Assembly: GCA_026874595.1 (NCBI GenBank)
Contig: CM049313.1
Span: 16,057,508 to 16,121,507 of the forward strand
DNA length: 64,000 bases
DNA from: Sipunculus nudus
Taxonomy: Eukaryota > Annelida > Sipuncula > Golfingiida > Sipunculidae
Direction of reading: 5' to 3'
Positions within the stretch are counted from its first letter, which is position 1. Each line of letters begins with the position of its first letter. The notes below the pieces were generated by a model, which was given only the letters and a program-made list of their open reading frames with translations, had not been told where the DNA came from and ran no database searches. Shown one piece after another: positions 50,389-61,983 of the stretch. The position numbers and the translations under genes are program-made.

Positions 50389-51558
50389 CTAGAATACGGG
50401 TAACCGACAAGTGACTACATGTATCTGCCAAAATCGGATAGTGAGGCATGGATTGAGTGGCAAGGGGAAATAGAGTGAGGTATGTTGCATATTAGCATGG
50501 ATGTCTGCAGCCTAAATGTGTATGTAGGTTGTGCCACCTACCACAAATCCAGAAAGCTGTCCAAGTTGTATACCCCTGCAAAATTTTAGGCAGAAAAGTC
50601 AAACCACTACATGTATATGAGCGATTTTTGCCCATGGCAGACAAACAGACAAACACTGTGCAAAAATCTTGCAGGTAACCCCTCCAGTTTTGTGTATGAT
50701 AAAGACCTATGTGAGATCTAAACACATGCACAATTTTGGCCCAATCAGTCAAATGGTTCCTGAGATATGAGCTTGGATGTGTCCAGCGTTAACTAGAATG
50801 TAGGTGGCGCCACCTGTCATAAAATCAAGAAAGCTGTCCACGATGTATAAACCTGCAAAATTTTAGGCAGTTATGTCGAACCACTACAGAGAAATGAGTG
50901 ATTTTAGGCCACGGCAGACTAACAGACAGATGCTGTGCAAACATTGTTACAGGTGGCGCCACCATTTTTTGTGTATGTTACAGAGCTATCAAAGGGCTAC
51001 ATTTGTATAAATTTTATTTCCTGATCGGTCAAACGGTTCCCAAGATATAAGCTTGGATGTCATCAGCGTGAACGTGAACGTAGGTGGCGCCACCTGTCAT
51101 AAAATCAAGAAAGCTATCCTGGATGTATACGCATGACGAATTTCAGGTGAATTAGTCAATTCACTGCAGAGATATGAGTGATTTTAACCCAAGGCAGATG
51201 AACAGATGGACACTGTGCAAACATGGTTACAGGTGGCGCCACCATTTTTTGTGTATGTTATAAAGCAATCCAAGGGCTACATTTGTATCAATTTTATTTC
51301 CTGATCTGTCAAATGGTTCCCGAGATATGAGGGTTTATGAGTGGAAACAGACCCACAAATGGACACTGGATAGAGAGGAAAGGTCAGAGGTCAACGCAAA
51401 TTGGTTAGGCACCAGTTCACATGTGACCCAATAATAGGTGTAAGTTTGGGAAAAATCGGTCCATTAGTCTCCGAGGAGCTCTCTGGAAACGAACGCCGCC
51501 GCGGTGGAGGAACTCGGTCAAAAACATAGTATCCGCAAAACTTTGTTTTGGCGGATAC
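50389..51558 (+). mobile_element. A4: pearl/HINE-like element, nested in B6
   Basis: Start CTAGAATACGGGTAACCGAC (5' hairpin weakened by the change from TAGTC to TAACC), subterminal GTATCTGCCAAAATCGGATA, core palindromes GGTGGCGCCACC at 50803, 50952, 51083 and 51232 (approximate), and hairpin 51529-51558. The 3' tail is the most diverged of the five (GGTTAGGCACC, AATAATAGGTGTAAG). It lies between TTTTAAAA and AAAATACAGG of the host. Confidence 0.75.
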
Positions 51559-51567
51559 AAAAATACA

Positions 51568-53530
51568 GGTGGCTCCACCAGTCTGCAGAAACTAATAAAA
51601 ACACTTAATGGTCAATATCCATGCAAAAAATCATGGTGATCTCTGCATTAGTTGTTCAGATACTTCAGTTTTTGTATCAAATTGTCCATTATTCTGAGGG
51701 ATACTTTGGAGTCCTATAGCTTGAAGGATATGGGTAACAGAGACCTAATTTCAAGTTTCCACAGGCACCTTTCATGGGCCTCCTTGCATGACAAGAATGA
51801 AGATTCTAGGTCCAGTTGTTGCGATTTGTACCCTGTTGACAGATAACCACATCTTTAAAGGTCTCAAAAAAAAGAAAAAAATTCGTAAAAATTTGAAAAA
51901 AAATAGAGGTGGCACACTCAGTCTGCAGAAACTGATGGAACAGCTCATGATCACTAGTATGCCGAAAATCATGACCATTAGTGTTGTAGTTATTGAAATA
52001 CTGCAGTTTTTGTATCAAATTTTCCATTATTCTGGGGGGGGGGGGTATTTTGGACCAATACAGCTTAAAGAATATGGGTAACAGAGACCTAATTTCAAGT
52101 TTCCATGGAGACTTTTCATGGGTCTCCCTGTGTGTCAAGAATGAAGATTCTTGGTCCAGTTTTTATGATTTGTGCCCTGTTCACAGATGTTCATATCTTT
52201 AAAGGTCTCAAAAATACAGAAAAATTTCGTAAAAAAAACCGAACAAATACAGGTGGTGCCACCAGTCTGCAGAAACTTATGAAACACTCCATGATCAATA
52301 TCCATGCAAACAATTATGGTTATCTCTGCATTAGTTGTTCAGATACTTTAGCTTTTGTATCAAATTTTCCATTATTCTGAGCTGTACTTTGGAGTGCCAT
52401 AGCTCAAAGGATATGGGTAACAGAGACCAAATTTCAGGTTTCCATGGAGACTTATCATGGGTCTCCCTGTGTGTCAAGAACGAAGATTCTAGGTCCAGTC
52501 GTTACGATTTGTACCCTGTTGACAGATAACTACATCCTTAAATGTCTCAAAAATGGAGAAAACAATTTGTGAACATTGAAAAATACAGGTGGCGCCACCA
52601 GTCTGCACAAACTGATGAAACATCTCATGATCAATATGTATGTCAAAAATCATGACCATCAGTGATGTAGTTAATGAGATATTGAAGTTTTTGTATGAAA
52701 TTTTTGACTATTCTGGGGGGTAATTTTGGGCCCCATAGCTCGAAGGATATGGGTAACAGAGACCTAATTTCTGGTTTCCATGGAGACTTTTCATAGGTCT
52801 CTCAGTGTGTCGAAAATGAAGATTCTAGGTCAAGTCGTTACGATTTGTGCCACGCTAACAGATGACAGCATCCTCAAAGGTCTCAAAAATAGAGGAAAAA
52901 ATCGTAAAAAATCAAACAGTACAGGTGGCGCCACCAGTCTGCAGGAACTGATCGAACATCTCATGATCAATATGTATGCCAAAAATGAAGACCATCAGTG
53001 ATGTAGTTATTGAAATATTGAAGTTTTTGTATGAAATTTTTTACTATTCTGGGGGGTACTTTGGGGCCCCATAGCTCGAAGGATATGGGTAACAGAGACC
53101 TAATTTCTGGTTTCCAAGGAGATTTTTCATGGACCTCTCAGTGTGTCAAGAATTAAGATTCTAAGTCGAGTCTTTATGAATTGTGCCTTGTTAACAGATG
53201 TTCACATTTTTAAAGGTCTCAAAAATAGAGAAAAAAATTCGTAAAAAATCGAAAAATACAGGTGGCACCACCAGTCTGCAGGAAGTAATGAAACATCTCA
53301 TGATCAATACGTATGCCAAAAATCATGACCATCAGTCAAGTAGTTAATGAGATATTGAAGTTTTTGTATGAAATTTTTGACTTTTCTGGGGGGTACTTTG
53401 GGGCCACATAGCTCAAAGGATATGGGTAACAGAGACCTAATTTCTGGTTTCCAAGGAGATTTTTTATGGACCTCTCAGAATCCCAAGTTACAAGGTTCTA
53501 GGTCCAGCGGTTACGATTTGTGCCTGGTTA
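51568..53530 (+). repeat. Core array of B6, 336-344-bp units, about 6 copies
   Basis: Palindrome-like starts at 51568 (GGTGGCTCCACC), 51908 (GGTGGCACACTC), 52252 (GGTGGTGCCACC), 52588 and 52924 (GGTGGCGCCACC) and 53261 (GGTGGCACCACC). Each unit then has AAACATCTCATGATCAATAT, ATTCTGGGGGGTACTTTGG, GGATATGGGTAACAGAGACC and a second motif GGTCCAGTCGTTACGATTTG. A 12-G run lies at 52034-52045. The units differ from each other by a moderate number of substitutions. Confidence 0.9.
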
Positions 53531-53614
53531 ACGGACGGACAGACGGACAGACGGACGACGGACAAAGAGTGATCGCTATAGCTCAGATGACTTTCAGTCA
53601 GCTGAGCTAAAAAT

Positions 53615-54167
53615 TAATCCCACAAAGTTTGACCAATATTCCTAATTTTAATACTAAGTTAACAGTGTTATTCACACCTAGGCCCCGTCAACTTTAAGAG
53701 ATATGAATGAAATGCTACAAAGTATTTATATCTTCTTAAATCTTGTCAGTTAGCACTTACATTAGATCCTTATATTTTATCACATTTGAATATTAGGATT
53801 AAATTCCTGAATTTCTTTTTCTTTAAAACAATCAAAACTGTCCAAGTCTCATCAAAAAGAATTTATTTAACATTAAAATTATAATATTCATCTTGTTTAT
53901 TAGTCCTGTGTATTGAAGGGGTGGGTGGGGGAGGGGTCTCCATTGTTACTGCTCTTTGCTGAAAAAAAATGATAAATTTAAGATTCATCTAGTTCATAGT
54001 ACAGGTCTGTCCAACAGAATGGTGGGGGGGGGGGGGGGGGGGGGGCAGAGAAAAAGGCTCCCTATGGTATGGTATTAACTGCAGACAGCCTGATCAAGCT
54101 CAACTCAGTGGAGAGAGCTGCACTGAATGACCTACAGTCACCAAAGTGGACTGCTTGTCAATGTTAG
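53615..54167. other. Unique spacer with poly-G tract
   Basis: A 22-nt poly-G run lies at 54024-54045. The sequence just right of it may be a diverged 5' part of B8, but I could not align it securely. Confidence 0.4.
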
Positions 54168-56130
54168 GGAATACAACAAGAGCCTCCCAAAAAAAATAAA
54201 AAAATACCCTAATTTTGCAGCTTTTATTTTCAAATTTCAGATTTAAACAGATTAAATCCTTATGTGTACATGCTGTGAAAATTAAATCCACAGTACTTAC
54301 AGGAAAAAAACGTGCAGTGGCCAAAGTTGGGCAAAATTTAAGGTACCAATTTTATATTTTTGCCAATATTTAAAAAAATTTAACAGATTTTGATCTTATT
54401 TTTGGTATAAAATTAAATTTTGATTAATTAAAGTTGTATTACTGAAAAAAAAGTCCCTACCTTTAACACTTTTGGTCTTAAGTGACTAAATATCTTTCCT
54501 GATTTTTTTACAAAGTCCATTATGTTTGTTTTTTTTTAAATTAAACTAGAATACGGGTAGTCGACAAGCGACTACATGTATCGCCTAAATCAGAGTGGAA
54601 CGGGTGAAGTGAGGCATGGATTGAGTGGCAAGGGGAAATAGAGTGAAGTGTTGCATATAAGCATGGATGTCTGCAGCCAAATGGTGTATGTAGGTTGCGC
54701 CACCTACCACAAAATCCAGAAAGCCATCCAAGTTATATACATATACAAAATTTGAGGCAGATAAGTCAAACCACTATATGTTTATGAGTGATTTTAGCCT
54801 GTGGCAGACAAACAGATGGACGCTGTGCAAAAATGGTTGAAGGTGGCGCCACCAGTTTTGCGTATGATGAAGAGCTATGTGAGAACTATACACATGCAAA
54901 ACTTTGGCCCAATCAGTCAAACGTTTCCCAAGATATGAGCTTGGATGTCTGCTGCATAAACTAGAATGCAGGTGGCGCCACCTGTCATAAAATCAAGAGA
55001 GCTGTCGGGGATGTATAAACCTGCAAAATTTTAGGCAGATATGTCAAACCACTGCCGAGATATGAGTGATTTTATCCCATGGCAGACAAACAGACGGGAG
55101 CTGTGCAAACATGGCTGCAGGTGGCGCCACCAGTTTTGCATATAATAAAGAGCTATGGGAGATCTGTTCACATGCAAAATTTTGGCCCAATCGGTCAAAT
55201 GGTTCCCGAGATATGAGCTTGGATGTCTGCAGCGTAAACATGAATGTAGGTGGTGCCACCTGTCATAAAATCAGAAAAGCTATCCAGGATGTATACGCAT
55301 GCCAAATTTCAGGTGAATTAGTCAAATCACTGCAGAGATATGAGTGATTTTAACCCAAGGCAGACGAACAGATGGACACTGTGCAAACATGGTTGCAGGT
55401 GGCCCAACCATTTTTTGTGTATGTTATAAAGCTCTCCAAGGGCTACATTTGTGCATAAAAATTTTCCTGATCCGTCAAACGGTTCCCAAGATATGTGGGT
55501 TTATGTGTGGAAACAGACGCACAAACGGACGCAGAGCGCAGAGGAAAGGTCAGAGATCAAAACAAAATCGGGGCGCAGCAGTTCACATGTGACCCGAACA
55601 TAATCCTGAGTTTCGTAAAATTCCGCCCAGCGGTTACGGAGGAGTTCTCCGGACACCTACGCCGCAGCGCTGCGGCGTCGGCGGCGTGCAGCTGAAAACA
55701 TAGTATCCGCAAAACTCTGTTTTGGCAGATAAAATAATACTGACTTAACTTTTTTAAATTAAATAACACTGACTTAATTTCTGGCATGTACAAAGGAACT
55801 ATATAGAGGAATATTTATGGTAAATATGAAGAAAACCAGATGAGTGGTTTTGATATTAGGCAGTCCTGAAGTGTGAAAATAGATTTCTAATAAAAAATTG
55901 AGGTTTTTCCTTAATATCTCAAAGGAACAAAGTCCTATTGACCCAGTTTTCGACATGGTAGGAGATTTCTGGGACATCTAACTGTATGCCGAATTTCAGA
56001 TTCGTAGGTCATATAGTGTCGAAACGTGCCAGTCTTACGGACGGACGGACAGACGGCAAGACAGACGGACTGTCGACGGACAATGGACCACGACTATAGC
56101 TCAGATGACTTTTTGTCAGCTGAGCTAAAA
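54168..56130 (+). mobile_element. B8: 5'-truncated B-II-like element, split by nested A5
   Basis: From AATACAACAAGAGCCTCCC the sequence follows B4 and B7 (CAAATTTCAGATTTAAACAG, then the anchor AACGTGCAGTGGCCAAAGTT). It is interrupted by A5 at 54546-55731 and resumes with AATAATACTGACTTAACTTT. The host segment TTTTTTAAATTAAATAAYAC is present twice around the right junction, so a small duplication happened there. The 3' end has ACGGACGGACAGACGG and a hairpin with a partly lost inner stem (56097-56127). The usual 5' terminus is not found. Confidence 0.65.
54546..55731 (+). mobile_element. A5: pearl/HINE-like element, nested in B8
   Basis: Start CTAGAATACGGGTAGTCGAC with perfect hairpin GTAGTCG/CGACTAC. 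Subterminal repeat with one base lost (GTATCGCCTAAATCAGAGT), full 5' block, core palindromes GGTGGCGCCACC (about 54843, 54971 and 55121) plus variants, conserved 3' tail with a GC palindrome GCCGCAGCGCTGCGGCG near 55662, and a mutated hairpin end GGCAGATA. Very close to A3 in sequence. Confidence 0.8.
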
Positions 56131-57635
56131 ACTAATTGTTTAATTTGCCGGATAATGAATTATGATGACCATTTAATTTTGATAATCAAATTGATTCTTA
56201 TCTTGGTCACTGATAATAATGTCAGTCCTGTTGCAGAGATCAATATATCCATATACCATACAAGCCTTATCAAGGCTTTTTACTTCAGTAATGATGAATC
56301 AATACAAACCAATACAGTGTCTTTTTGCTTTGAACTGGATTTCCAGTGTGTGATCTGTGACTTTTTCTAAAGGTTCAATCACTGGCCTGTAGATGGAGCT
56401 CCCATCACAAAGGTGTCCAGTACCAATATATTAGCAAGTCTATGTCCACATATATGTTCTCCTAGGCCAAAGTTTCCTACATATTTTTGTACTTTCAAGA
56501 ATTATTATCAAATATCTAATAAATTTAAGTATTTGACAACAAGATTTAATCACATCCCAGTATTCTTAACATAAATATATACAATCAGTCAAAGGTTCAG
56601 CATATTTTATTTGTGTGCATGACAATTTCTCAATTGTTTAAAAACATGACTGTAGATGTAAGAGAAAATGAAAACACTGTACTTCAATGTGCCCCTGCAA
56701 GCCTATTCTACCTCTCAATAAATTAATTTTGTTTAATCCAGTTTGGCAAATTGCATTTGTATTTACATATGTAAATATTAACTATTGTGGTTCGTTATTT
56801 TTCTATGTTGAATGTACAGTATACAGATTTAAATTCTATCCAGCATGGAGTTTCACTTAAACCCTAGTCAATAAAATCCAGGTTAATGACCTTTAATACA
56901 ACATTTAAGGTTGAGCAATTTATTTTTCAAAAGACCAAATTACCAATAATACTTTACACAAGAACATGCATTGTATGTAAAATAAAATATCTAGGGTTGT
57001 CCAAGACCCCAAAAAGAAAGATCCAGGGAAGATCATGAAAACTGAAAGGCTTAATTGTACCTTTATTTGCAATTTACCTCAATCTGAGGACAGAGCAATA
57101 GGCTACAATGGACTTGCGTGGCAATGTAATGTTAAGCCATTATCACACTGGAAAAATAATTAAATTGGTTTGTCTGAGGTTAATGAATTATTCTAGCCAG
57201 ATAAACTAGAAGTAATCAATTTGGTTTCACAATTATGTTTTTATATATCTCAAACACTTCCCAATACTTTATGAAATGATAATTAAGTATATGCAAACCA
57301 ATATTGGAGACAATGAGGATTTTCTGGTGGCATTTTGGAAAAGCTAATGTGATATAATGTAATCAAAGGTGAATCTGCACCTAACATTAATTAATAGGAT
57401 ATGACAAACAATTTATATTATTCTATCTTTACATAATTGTAAATACCATCCTTTCATTAGTTAATTTTAATATTAGTCTTCTAATGCTGAAACATGGTGG
57501 AAAATCAGTCATCCATAGGTATTAAATTGATGCTCTACTCTAATTACTTTGTTTTATAACAATTTTTGGACATCGAGCCAGTGCTGCTCTCTTTGCGATA
57601 AATATCTCAAAAGTCCCATGGTTTCACTTCTGCAG

Positions 57636-57638
<3 letters not shown>
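56131..57638. other. AT-rich non-coding stretch, no feature recognised
   Basis: Nothing supported. Confidence 0.45.

Positions 57639-57718
<80 letters not shown>
57639..57718. repeat. (AT)n microsatellite, 40 units
   Basis: Eighty bases of uninterrupted AT, the longest simple repeat in the window. Confidence 0.98.
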
Positions 57719-57721
<3 letters not shown>

Positions 57722-58608
57722 TGTAGATGTAAATAATTAACTTTACATTGAGGCCATTACGTAAAATGTTTATCTGTAATACAGCTATAAGAGCCAGGTC
57801 CATCAGAGTACTCGGGGGTCACAGGACACTGTTTTTGACTTTAAATGAGATAAATGGTAAAGCAATGACCTCTGTAGTGAGAAGAAAGGCATTAACTTCA
57901 GCTTGTGCAGACAAGTGGCAAACTAGTGACATGTGGCATGTAATTTGCCATTTAATGCACAAATTTATGGTAATTGTTAACAATAACAATAGCAAGTGCG
58001 GCAGTACGTAACTTCGCTAATCTGCCCTTCGTGTGCTGCATCTAGATGGGCCATATCAAGGCTGCCATTAACCATGCGCAATGCAGAGCTTGACATTAAC
58101 TTTTGAAAGTACTTGAAAGTTTATCAATGACACACTTGCCAATTCTGGTAAGTATGAGGCAAACTGGTTTACTTTACCATAATTATCTGAAATTTTATTT
58201 CAAGTGGTTAGCCTTTCATGTGGAAGCAACATTAATTGTTGAAGAACTGGCCCCTCTATGATGATTCTTGGAACTATGCCACTGTTGTTAAGCTATTGTT
58301 AAGTGCTGCTGATAAGAATTCTAACCTTGCGGCATACAGATGAAAATACAAGGTAATGCAGCAGCAAAGCCAACCATACAAATTGGCATGGAGGATAAAC
58401 CTTATTGACACCTGATTTTCTTTAAACATGGGACCCATTTGAGGACATCTAACTGTATGCAGATATATGGACATTCTGAACATGTTAAAAACATGCTGAT
58501 TACATTAAATGAATTTAATAATATTGTCAGGTGCCCCATTCTTGTTATTAATGGTCTGTTTTGCAGTATAGTAATATTATATCTTAGACCAGCTTGCTGG
58601 AAATAAAA
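57719..58608. other. Non-coding stretch with a possible B-core remnant
   Basis: At 58443-58460 GGACATCTAACTGTATGC is identical to a phrase of the B core (GGACATCTAACTGTATG.). The preceding ACATGGGACCCAT is reminiscent of the B 5' palindrome. This may be a decayed fragment. Nothing else is recognised; the 87-codon frame at 57748-58011 has no motif. Confidence 0.4.
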
Positions 58609-60518
58609 ACAAGGGACCTATGGGTCACTATGCTCAGCTGAAGTTGACCTTGAAGGTAAAAATCTAAAATAATATCAAATGGAGATAAAGTGTAAGAGGA
58701 AGAGGTAATAAAGGCCATGATTGGTTTATATGATTGGTTTGTATTGATGAGCAAGAAATTGTTGCAAATAATATTTTGTGACCTAACCATGTGTTTCCTA
58801 ATGTTGAAATTGAAGCATGTGAGCAGTTTGTGAACAAATGATCTGTAATATTACCATGATCATTAGTTGGCTTTTTGATTAACTGTTTACATTTCAGTAG
58901 TTTACACATTTGTTCAATTGAATCTATTTTTTGTATAATATATTTTAATAAATATAAATGTATTTTTTTAATGAAATTTATACAGCTGAAATATAACTAA
59001 TTAACAACATAAAACAGGGCAAACAAAGCCTGATCTCAAATTCTGCTGAGGCAGGAAAATAATGAACAAATGTTTGTATTAAATCCTCATTTTTTTATTA
59101 CATCAATTTTTTTTATTATAAGTTTATATTTCTATACATTTCCAATATAACATATATATCCGAATATAAAAGTTGATTCATAATTCTTAATTGCATCATC
59201 ATAAATCTCAATCTTGTCAGATAACACCACATCATGCATACAAATGTTTATTTATTTTTTACCACAAAAATATATCTTTTAAATCTGCAAAACAATAAAT
59301 ATCTTAAAATAATACCTGATTTAGATTTCACAATTTTTAAATGTGTCTTTATTTATCCATAATGTGCTTCATATTTTATAAATTTGAGCATACCGATGGG
59401 TTCAATTATATTTGTTAAAATCATTTAAAAGAAAATTGATTTCTTTAAAAATGCCACATTACACAACATTGCATCTTCTGGATTACACCTTGAATTACCT
59501 TTTCAAGGAAAGTTTTTGCATATCGGAGTGGAAACAGCATTACAATGAAGGAGATACAGTGAAAACAATAACAATTACTGCATAACACTTGGTGGGTTGG
59601 GTTTGCGGGGGGGGGGGGGGGGGGGGTGATTGGGATGGTGATATGAGAATAACTGTACACCTGTCACAGCAGGGGATCTCCCCCAGTGACTGTAACAAAT
59701 CAGAAACCCTAGCATAGCTGACTTCCATTGACCTGGAGTGGAACCCTGCATCTGTAATCTGTAATCAAAGCAAATGACTACAACAGAGCCTCAAGAAAAA
59801 AATCAATAACTAGCCTAATTTTCAAGCTTTTATTTTCAAATTTCAGATTAAAACAAATTAAATATTTATGTTTACATGCTGTGAAAATTAAATCAATGGT
59901 ACTAACAGAAAAAAAAACGTGCCATGGTCAAAGTTGGGCAAAATTTAAGGTACTGATTTTATTATTATGTGAATAACTTAAAAAATTTACAAAATTCAGA
60001 TCTAATTTTGGGTAAACAATTGAATCACAATTAAACATAGTTATATACTTGGGAAAATAGACTCTAGTTTCAAAATTTTTCATGTTAAGTGAGTAAGTAT
60101 TTTTCCTGATTTTTTACAAAGTACATTATGTTTGGGCCCATAACTTAAAGAATTTATACTTAACAGACTTAATTTCTGGCATGTACATAGAAACTATATA
60201 GAGGAATTTTTATGGTAAATATGAGGAAAAACAGATGAGTGGTTTTGATATTAGGCAGTCCTGAAGTGTGAAAATAGGTTTTTAATAAAAAATTGAGGTT
60301 TTTCCTTAATTTCTCAAAGGAACGAAGTCGCAAAGACCCAGTTTTCAGCTTGGTAGGAGATCTTGGGGACATCTAACATTATGCTGAATTTTGGATTCCT
60401 TGGTCTTACGGTTTCAAAACGTGCCACATCTACGGACGGACGGACGGACGGACGGACGGACGACGGACAAAGGACCACGACTATAGCTCAGATGACTTAT
60501 AGTCAGCTGAGCTAAAAA
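58609..60518 (+). mobile_element. B7: pearl/HINE-like element, subfamily B-II, uninterrupted
   Basis: 5' end ACAAGGGACCTATGGGTCAC then TATGCTCAGCTGAAGTTGAC; subterminal GCTCAGCTG. It shares AAGTTGACCTTGAAGGTAAA and GATATGAGAATAACTGTACA with B4. A 20-nt poly-G run lies at 59607-59626, where B4 has a short interrupted G run. There is one core anchor (ACGTGCCATGGTCA at 59918), then an ACGG tract (60432-60464) and the hairpin 60484-60514. It is the only full, uninterrupted B-II copy and the best reference for that subfamily. Confidence 0.8.
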
Positions 60519-61908
60519 ATAGCTGCTAAAATGAGACTAAAAGAGTAATTACTGTTTTCTTAGCCTCAATCTTATAAAATAGAGTAACTCTTTTTAAAAA
60601 CGACTATTCCAAAGAGCAGCAGAGAAAATCAGAATTATTCGTCTTGGGGCAAGACAAGCAGTTTGCTGACATAACTGAGGCAGGATCTTCTTGGAAAATA
60701 AGATTTGACAAAATCATGAATATCCGGCTGTTCCTGCCAGTAATTTCAATACTGAGAGCCAGTGTGTTGACAGCAGCATGCCTGCACTGGGCCAGGTCTC
60801 GCTCCAGAGATACTCAGCAGGGTTTCACCATCTTCCATCATGTCCCTGCAGGGGAACCACAAGGATATGCAGCTTAGTCCCTCAACAACCAGTGTCCTGG
60901 ATCTTGACCATCTGACATGCTGAGCCCATTTATAGCTGCTGTATCTGTTAGAATAGGACAAAGCCCGTATCAGAACTATAGGACCAAGGCAGTCTTGATC
61001 ATGCATGATATTCCTCTGCTGGTTCTTCTCCAGATCCATATGCTGGGTGTGACAATTTGACCGCTGGGGTTAACATGACATTGGGATTATCAGTTATGGA
61101 CCCATAACAAAGAAACTGAGCCAGACACAGGATGGGCTTCAACTGAGTAAATCAACACCCTGCCGATTATATTACTCTGAAGATCACTATCTTTGGGGTC
61201 AACTTGGGAACAGAACAACCACTCCACTGGGAGGGTTACAGACTGACATTTCTTGGAGTTGTATGTGTTTGTTGCAGGAACCTGTCTGTAAACACACAAA
61301 TCAGAATATCCATAGATTAAGCTTGCTCAACTGCTTCTTATATGAACTGCAGTCTAAATTATAGACTTCACTTCTATATACTTGCAGCAAGACCACTTCA
61401 ATGTTACAACAAGAAATGAGAAGCAACAAGTATTTTAATTAATTCAAAGCAAATAGGAGGGAGAGAGAGAGAATGAAATGGGAAAAGGAAGAAATTTGAT
61501 ATAAAGGAATGCACTCAATTATAATTTTAGGCTATACAAGTGTTTTTTTTTTCATGATAGGAGACTAATATTATTAACCATGGAATTATGTCATCAAGAA
61601 ACACAAGTGCCCTTTTCATATTAATATACCAAAGTTTTATTCTATTTGTTTTAGAAATTTAAGGGCCAAGGCTTTTACAATTCTGTGCATTCTCATCATA
61701 AATGGAGAGTTGAACAACAAATTTCAGTATAAAATAATAAATAAACATCTCCATGTACACTGAATGTAAAAATTTACATGTACATGCAAAGTACTCAATA
61801 CAAGCAAAGTGGTTTATAATAAAATGGGTCTTAAAAGGTGAAAATATTAATTCTTCACTGAAATTTATACATATAATGAGTTATGTGATTCAAGTAGCAC
61901 ATATTGTT

Positions 61909-61912
<4 letters not shown>
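60519..61912. other. Non-coding stretch, no feature recognised
   Basis: The segment 60650-61300 has more balanced base composition than its neighbours. Frames of 70-97 codons occur on both strands there, but none shows a domain. A GA-rich run lies at 61457-61480. Confidence 0.4.

Positions 61913-61981
<69 letters not shown>
61913..61981. repeat. (AT)n microsatellite, interrupted
   Basis: AT dinucleotides with one CAT interruption at 61941. Confidence 0.97.

Positions 61982-61983
<2 letters not shown>

Larger units (their letters stand above)
50206..53614 (+). mobile_element. B6: chimeric element, B termini with palindrome-type core, split by nested A4
   Basis: 5' end ACAAGTGACCCATGGGTCAT then GACGCTCAGCTGACT. 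3' end is an ACGG tract (53531-53562) and an intact hairpin 53579-53609. Instead of the usual B core it holds six units of 336-344 bp, each starting with an A/D-like palindrome GGTGGCGCCACC or variant and AGTCTGCAG. A4 is inserted between the first partial unit (ending ...AAAATAGAGAAAAATGTGTAAAC) and the next (AAATACAGGTGG). Without A4 the element is about 2.24 kb. No coding region is recognisable; open frames of about 70-110 codons inside follow the repeat. Confidence 0.75.

Noticed and set aside
51788-52138. Overlapping frames of 97 and 110 codons on both strands
   Set aside because: They lie inside the B6 core array and follow the repeat units; both strands being open reflects low stop density in the repeat.
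57549-57740. Frames with (IY)n peptide at 57549-57740 and 61753-62105
   Set aside because: Pure translation of (AT)n microsatellites.
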